From CAYOVG01 sp964407285 (GTDB lineage Bacteria > Desulfobacterota > Syntrophobacteria > Syntrophobacterales > Syntrophobacteraceae), in assembly GCA_964407285.1 (NCBI GenBank), contig CAYOVG010000305.1, positions 1 through 8,704 on the forward strand: 8,704 bases of DNA, written 5' to 3'. The translations under genes and the position numbers were made by a program. Shown in pieces: positions 5,225 through 8,704 of the stretch. The notes beneath the pieces are model-generated. The model saw nothing but the letters and a program-made list of their open reading frames with translations, was not told the origin of the DNA and searched no databases. Numbering within the stretch: position 1 is the stretch's first letter; the number at the start of each line of letters is the position of its first letter.

Positions 5225-6943
5225 TTATTCCGTGGCTTTCGTTGCATCGTCGTTGGTTTGCGGCATATAGGAATGAGCCGAAAGGGCGAGCATGGAAAGG
5301 GTCTTCACCCTCTCCCAGTCGGATATGAGAGCGCCCGCGATGGCGACGTATTCCTCCTCCCGTATGAATTGGGGGACCGAGCAGATGCTCCCGGCGAAGT
5401 ATTCGATGAAGTCCTGGTCCCGTCTTCCCCGTATCGCCAGGAACGCGTCGCCGCAGACCTTTTCCCGCGCATCGCGATATTCCTGTGGGAACAGAATCCT
5501 TCCCTTCTCATCCTTTCGATCACGAAAATCCTTGAATTTCTTACCGGACCTTTCCTCCGTCTTGAGGTTGGCATATGTACCGATCAATCGGTACACGTAA
5601 ACGGCCAACTGATCGTCGAGCTCACTTTCTCCCATACTTCCTACTTGTTGGATTGTTTTCAGGTTCGCTTCGATCAAGGCGAACTTCTTCCTCGCATCCG
5701 CCCCGAAGAACCTGATTCCCACTGGACTCTTATCGCGGCTGTAAACAAAGACGGGCATCGGATAATGCTGAAAGACACCGTCCGCCCCGTCATACCAGTT
5801 TTTGCCGTCAAGCAGATTGCGAATGGAAAAGGTCTTGAACAAAGCATTGGTCGCCGACTTGCGCAGGTTCTCGTAGCCCCGCAGCGTGTCGGCCCCGGGA
5901 AGTATCCGCCCCGCCGCCAGCTGCTTGATCCTGTTACCCTGCTTCTGCAGGTGGTACAGTTCCAGGGCGCACAGGCTGAAAGCCATTTCCGTTCCCTTCA
6001 AGACCCTGTCGCGGGCAAAGTGGTACAGGTACTCCAGTCCGCCCTCCTCATAGATATCTATGAGCGCGTAGCCGGGACGAAATCCCGTAACGTCGGGCTT
6101 CAGACGCCCCAGCAGGTCCTTCACGTCCTCCCTGAAGGTCTCCAGGTCGGAGGGTTCCGGAATCGCCAGCACGAACCCGGCTTCCTCCCGTTTGAATCTC
6201 CAGCCGGTCTTCTCGGTGGGTCTTTCGAGGCTCAGCACTCGGGGCACGTATATGAGGGAGACAACGGGCCAGAAATGCAGGAGCAGGTTGTGCTCCGCGA
6301 TTCCTCGAAAGGGGACCCTTTCGGCGTTCATATCCTCGGCCCCCACGAATATGGAACTCGAAAACCCTTCCGTCAGCAGCTTCCCCTTCTTCCGCAGGAG
6401 CGCGGACTTGTTCAGCAGCTTCCACTGTTCCCCGGCAACGGCGGATGGTTTTCCCTCGGCCCGCTCTTCATAGACGCCGCGCGTCGCGGGTATCCCTCGA
6501 AGGATGTTCCACAGCATGTCCCTCCAGAGCTTGATGCGCGCCCCGCCGTCGTCCCTGTAAAGAGCCTGAAGGAAGCCGCCGCCGGGTTGGACGGCGTCAT
6601 AGACGTACCTTTTCTCCAGCTTCTTTTTGCCGTTGAGTTCCACCTCCTTCTCGATGATTCGTTTGGGCTCCTTTTCCTTCCACCTGCTCTTCGATTCCGT
6701 TTCCGTCCACCGCGCATCGTAGAGGTCGTCGAAGACGGCCTGAATGCTCTCCCGCGTAAAGGAAATTCGGGCGGACGTCGGCGTTGTCTCTTCCTCGACG
6801 GGCAGCGGTTCGATCTTCCTGGCCTTCATCGAATCCAGCATGAGCAGGAGGCCCGCCAGTCCCGCCTTATGCTGGGCCGTGGGCAGGCTGAACAGGTCGT
6901 AGTCCAAAACGAGAGTTTCCGGTTCCTGTGCCGTTTTCTTCAT
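5225..6943 (-). CDS. cas8: Cmx8-like Cas8, large subunit of a type I-MYXAN complex
   Basis: Cas8 is the large subunit that recognises the PAM and helps recruit Cas3. I assign it from position and from an N-terminal segment resembling the Cmx8 family, LDYDLFSLPTAQHKAGLAGL (residues 13-32). Its 572 residues are a usual Cas8 length. A lysine- and glutamate-rich stretch with many charges follows at about 75-115 and could contact nucleic acid. Later segments such as LLHFWPVVSLIYVPRVLSLE and the C-terminal helices have no motif I can name. There are no paired Cys motifs, so no zinc finger is apparent. The ATG at 6943 overlaps the cas3 stop (ATGA), and GGAGGAG lies five bases upstream. Large subunits diverge fast, so the family name is less certain than the role. 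Confidence 0.82.
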   Translation of the reverse strand: MKKTAQEPETLVLDYDLFSLPTAQHKAGLAGLLLMLDSMKARKIEPLPVEEETTPTSARISFTRESIQAVFDDLYDARWTETESKSRWKEKEPKRIIEKEVELNGKKKLEKRYVYDAVQPGGGFLQALYRDDGGARIKLWRDMLWNILRGIPATRGVYEERAEGKPSAVAGEQWKLLNKSALLRKKGKLLTEGFSSSIFVGAEDMNAERVPFRGIAEHNLLLHFWPVVSLIYVPRVLSLERPTEKTGWRFKREEAGFVLAIPEPSDLETFREDVKDLLGRLKPDVTGFRPGYALIDIYEEGGLEYLYHFARDRVLKGTEMAFSLCALELYHLQKQGNRIKQLAAGRILPGADTLRGYENLRKSATNALFKTFSIRNLLDGKNWYDGADGVFQHYPMPVFVYSRDKSPVGIRFFGADARKKFALIEANLKTIQQVGSMGESELDDQLAVYVYRLIGTYANLKTEERSGKKFKDFRDRKDEKGRILFPQEYRDAREKVCGDAFLAIRGRRDQDFIEYFAGSICSVPQFIREEEYVAIAGALISDWERVKTLSMLALSAHSYMPQTNDDATKATE

Positions 6944-8704
6944 ATGATCTCCTCCGGAGGGTGATCGAGAAATCCGTAATCGGGACTGTAATGCGAGGCG
7001 TCGGCCACGAGCGGGAACCGCCCCAGGCGTGGATGTTGCCGCGCCAGATTGCGGGGAACGGGCAGGATCAAGCCGTCGATGGGTCGGCGTTCCCGGCGAA
7101 GCTCGAAAACCAGTGGGACGTCGTCGTCGAGAATCGCGTTCACGGTGAAATTGCTTTCATCGCGCAGGCTCTGGTTCCTGGCGTCGGCCCAGAGGCCGTC
7201 TTCCACGAAGGCCGTATAGCGCCCTATCTCTATCGTGGCGGGTCCGTATTTTTCGAGCAAATCCTCGAGCATAACCTGGCTCGCCGTCACGCCGTCCAGT
7301 TCCCGCAGGAACTCCCCGCACCCCTTCAGGTCCTCGGCGCAATAGGGCTTTTCGTCCTCGGGGTAGTAGAAATACGCTTCGCCCAAACGGCCGTCACCCG
7401 GCGAGGCGTGCCGGTTGCACCTGCCCAGCCTCTGGATCATGCTCGTTATGGGAGCGACTTCACTGATGAGGATATCGGCATCGAGATCCAGGCTCATCTC
7501 GCACACCTGGGTCGTCACGGCCAGGAGCGGCCCTTTCCCGTCCTGAAAGGCCCTCACGACCTGCGCGTGACGCCTCTTACGGTCCTCCAGCTTGAAACGG
7601 CTGTGGTAACACAGGGCATCGCCGTGACTTCTCGCCAGTTCCTGGCAACGGCTCACCTTGTTCGCCACCCAGAGAACGCGTTTGCCGTCCGCCAGGCCTT
7701 CGAGGGCTATGTCCATGGCGGTTTCTTTTCCATCCGGAACGCCGATGCGGTACCTGGGCATGGATGCCGCCGCCCGAAGGTCCGGAAAGGATTCCGGATC
7801 TTCGGGAAAGACCCGCAAGCCGCAGTCCTCGACGAGGTCCTTCCGGCGCACGGGAGGAAGGCTCGCGGTCATACAGAGGACCGGGACATCGAAAGCCTTG
7901 AGAAACTCCCTGAGAGCCGAAAAGAGGCTGTGGTCGAAGCTGTGCACTTCGTCCACGACGACCACGCCGTCGGCCAGAAGGGGAGTCAGGCAGACCGATC
8001 GGTAGACCTGCTGCATGAAGCCGAGGAACTGGTCCACGGTCGCGCTGAAGACCCGGCGATGCCAGAAAGCGAGCGCATAGAGCCTGTCCTCCGTCCTGAA
8101 ATTCTTTCCGCGGCGCTCATCATCCGCATTGTCGAACATGCCTTCCAGTTCATACGCGGCAGTTCCGCCGACCAGGGCGGCATCGGCTTCCGGCGCCCAG
8201 GATACGTAGTCGCGAAAGCCTTCCGTCGCGGTAGCGCGGGTGGGGTAGAGAAATATGACTCTTCCGGCCGGGCGCTCATCCAGGCGGGCCTTGATCCAGC
8301 GCCATGCGGCGAGAGTCTTCCCCCTGCCGCACGGAGCCAGCAGCAGGGCTCTATCCGGAAGCCCCTCCGCGGCGTCCTGGAAGTCGCACCACTGGAAGCT
8401 TCCCTTGCTTCGCCTGATCCGGTCCAGGCGCGGAGCGATCACATGGTCGAGTACGTACGACCCGTCCAGTACGTGACCGAAAGCCGTACCGAGCCAGCCG
8501 ACGATGTCCTTGTTCTCCCTGACGACGGCGGAACCGGAACTGTCGGCGAGAATGAGAGCGGTTCGCACCGCCATGAGCATGCGGTTGGCGTTTGCATCGC
8601 GCGTGAAGGCGCGCTTGAAGGCGCGAAACTCCCGTTTTAGCTGGAGGAGGAAGTCGTCCACCTGAAAACCGGGACCGTCCCCGTAGCTCCAGAGCTGCTC
8701 GATG
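6940..8704 (-). CDS. cas3: Cas3 helicase-nuclease (5' end beyond window)
   Basis: Cas3 is recruited to the target-bound complex, unwinds DNA as a superfamily 2 helicase and degrades it through an HD nuclease domain. The visible part is 587 residues, counted here from the right edge. Helicase motifs: Walker A APCGRGKT (123-130), ATVDQFLGF (221-229), typical of Cas3, Walker B DEVHSFD (251-257), MTASLP (278-283), motif V VTTQVCEMSLDLDAD (396-410) and motif VI QRLGRCNR (424-431). Only about 120 residues precede Walker A. They look like the tail of an HD domain (MAVRTALILAD, 44-54), so the metal-binding His/Asp residues must lie off the window. The frame is open to the edge, so the GTG at 8661 is not the true start. 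The C-terminus has SHYSPDYGFLDH. The stop overlaps the cas8 start. Confidence 0.95.
   Translation of the reverse strand, partial: IEQLWSYGDGPGFQVDDFLLQLKREFRAFKRAFTRDANANRMLMAVRTALILADSSGSAVVRENKDIVGWLGTAFGHVLDGSYVLDHVIAPRLDRIRRSKGSFQWCDFQDAAEGLPDRALLLAPCGRGKTLAAWRWIKARLDERPAGRVIFLYPTRATATEGFRDYVSWAPEADAALVGGTAAYELEGMFDNADDERRGKNFRTEDRLYALAFWHRRVFSATVDQFLGFMQQVYRSVCLTPLLADGVVVVDEVHSFDHSLFSALREFLKAFDVPVLCMTASLPPVRRKDLVEDCGLRVFPEDPESFPDLRAAASMPRYRIGVPDGKETAMDIALEGLADGKRVLWVANKVSRCQELARSHGDALCYHSRFKLEDRKRRHAQVVRAFQDGKGPLLAVTTQVCEMSLDLDADILISEVAPITSMIQRLGRCNRHASPGDGRLGEAYFYYPEDEKPYCAEDLKGCGEFLRELDGVTASQVMLEDLLEKYGPATIEIGRYTAFVEDGLWADARNQSLRDESNFTVNAILDDDVPLVFELRRERRPIDGLILPVPRNLARQHPRLGRFPLVADASHYSPDYGFLDHPPEEII
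6949..6955 (-). promoter_or_regulatory. Ribosome binding site of cas8 inside the cas3 3' end
   Basis: GGAGGAG on the minus strand lies five bases before the cas8 ATG at 6943 and within the last codons of cas3. Together with the ATGA overlap it indicates coupled translation of the two genes. Confidence 0.65.

Noticed and set aside
3596..5270. Plus-strand open frames opposite cas5 and cas7 (3596-4399 and 4416-5270)
   Set aside because: Antisense shadows of genes with clear Cas5 and Cas7 signatures, with no ribosome site or family motif of their own.
5258..8640. Two long plus-strand open frames of about 570 codons (5258-6964 and 6928-8640)
   Set aside because: They lie exactly antisense to cas8 and cas3, whose protein motifs are clear. 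Their products are low-complexity, Arg/Pro/Gly-rich sequences with no recognisable domain. This is expected opposite GC-rich genes.
854..8704. A transposon-associated (CAST) or wholly new effector system
   Set aside because: No transposase, TniQ or Tns-like gene is visible. Cas3, Cas1 and Cas2 are present with intact motifs, which fits a normal defence locus of type I.

Overview
The window holds most of one CRISPR-Cas locus, and every gene lies on the minus strand. In transcription order it carries cas3 (its 5' end is cut by the right edge), a Cmx8-like cas8, a DevR/Cst2-family cas7, a DevS/MYXAN-like cas5, a cas4-cas1 fusion, cas2, a leader, and a CRISPR array that runs off the left edge. 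This set matches what is called type I-MYXAN, the Myxococcus dev-like group usually placed near I-A/I-B. I base that on recognisable protein motifs, not on a database search. The DNA is fairly GC-rich, and cas genes of this kind are common in myxobacteria and sulfate- or metal-reducing relatives. A member of the former Deltaproteobacteria is therefore plausible, but the window has no taxonomic marker.

Layout, left to right. 1-603: nine 36-bp repeats and eight spacers of 34-37 bp. The first repeat is degenerate and cut by the window edge. 604-853: a leader of about 250 bp with a hairpin beside the first repeat and two copies of a 9-mer. 854-1147: cas2. 1148-1670: a 523-bp gap with no credible gene. 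It holds a pair of 36-bp repeats 35 bp apart, a strong hairpin, and a GC-rich tandem repeat of about 120 bp. 1671-3590: cas4-cas1. 3587-4273: cas5. 4287-5207: cas7. 5225-6943: cas8. 6940 to the right edge: cas3.

The five genes from cas3 to cas4-cas1 are packed like one operon. There is an ATGA overlap at cas3/cas8, gaps of 17 and 13 bp around cas7, and a GTGA overlap at cas5/cas4-cas1. The repeat-filled gap sets cas2 apart, so it may have its own promoter. Cas4-Cas1 with Cas2 would acquire spacers next to the leader. Cas8, Cas7 and Cas5 would assemble on crRNA as the surveillance complex, and Cas3 would unwind and degrade the target. A Cas6 processing nuclease is expected but not seen. It most likely lies beyond the right edge or elsewhere in the genome.

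The least explained parts are the repeats between cas1 and cas2 and a Gly/acid-rich insert of about 63 residues inside the Cas1 domain. The effector module itself is a recognisable, known type.
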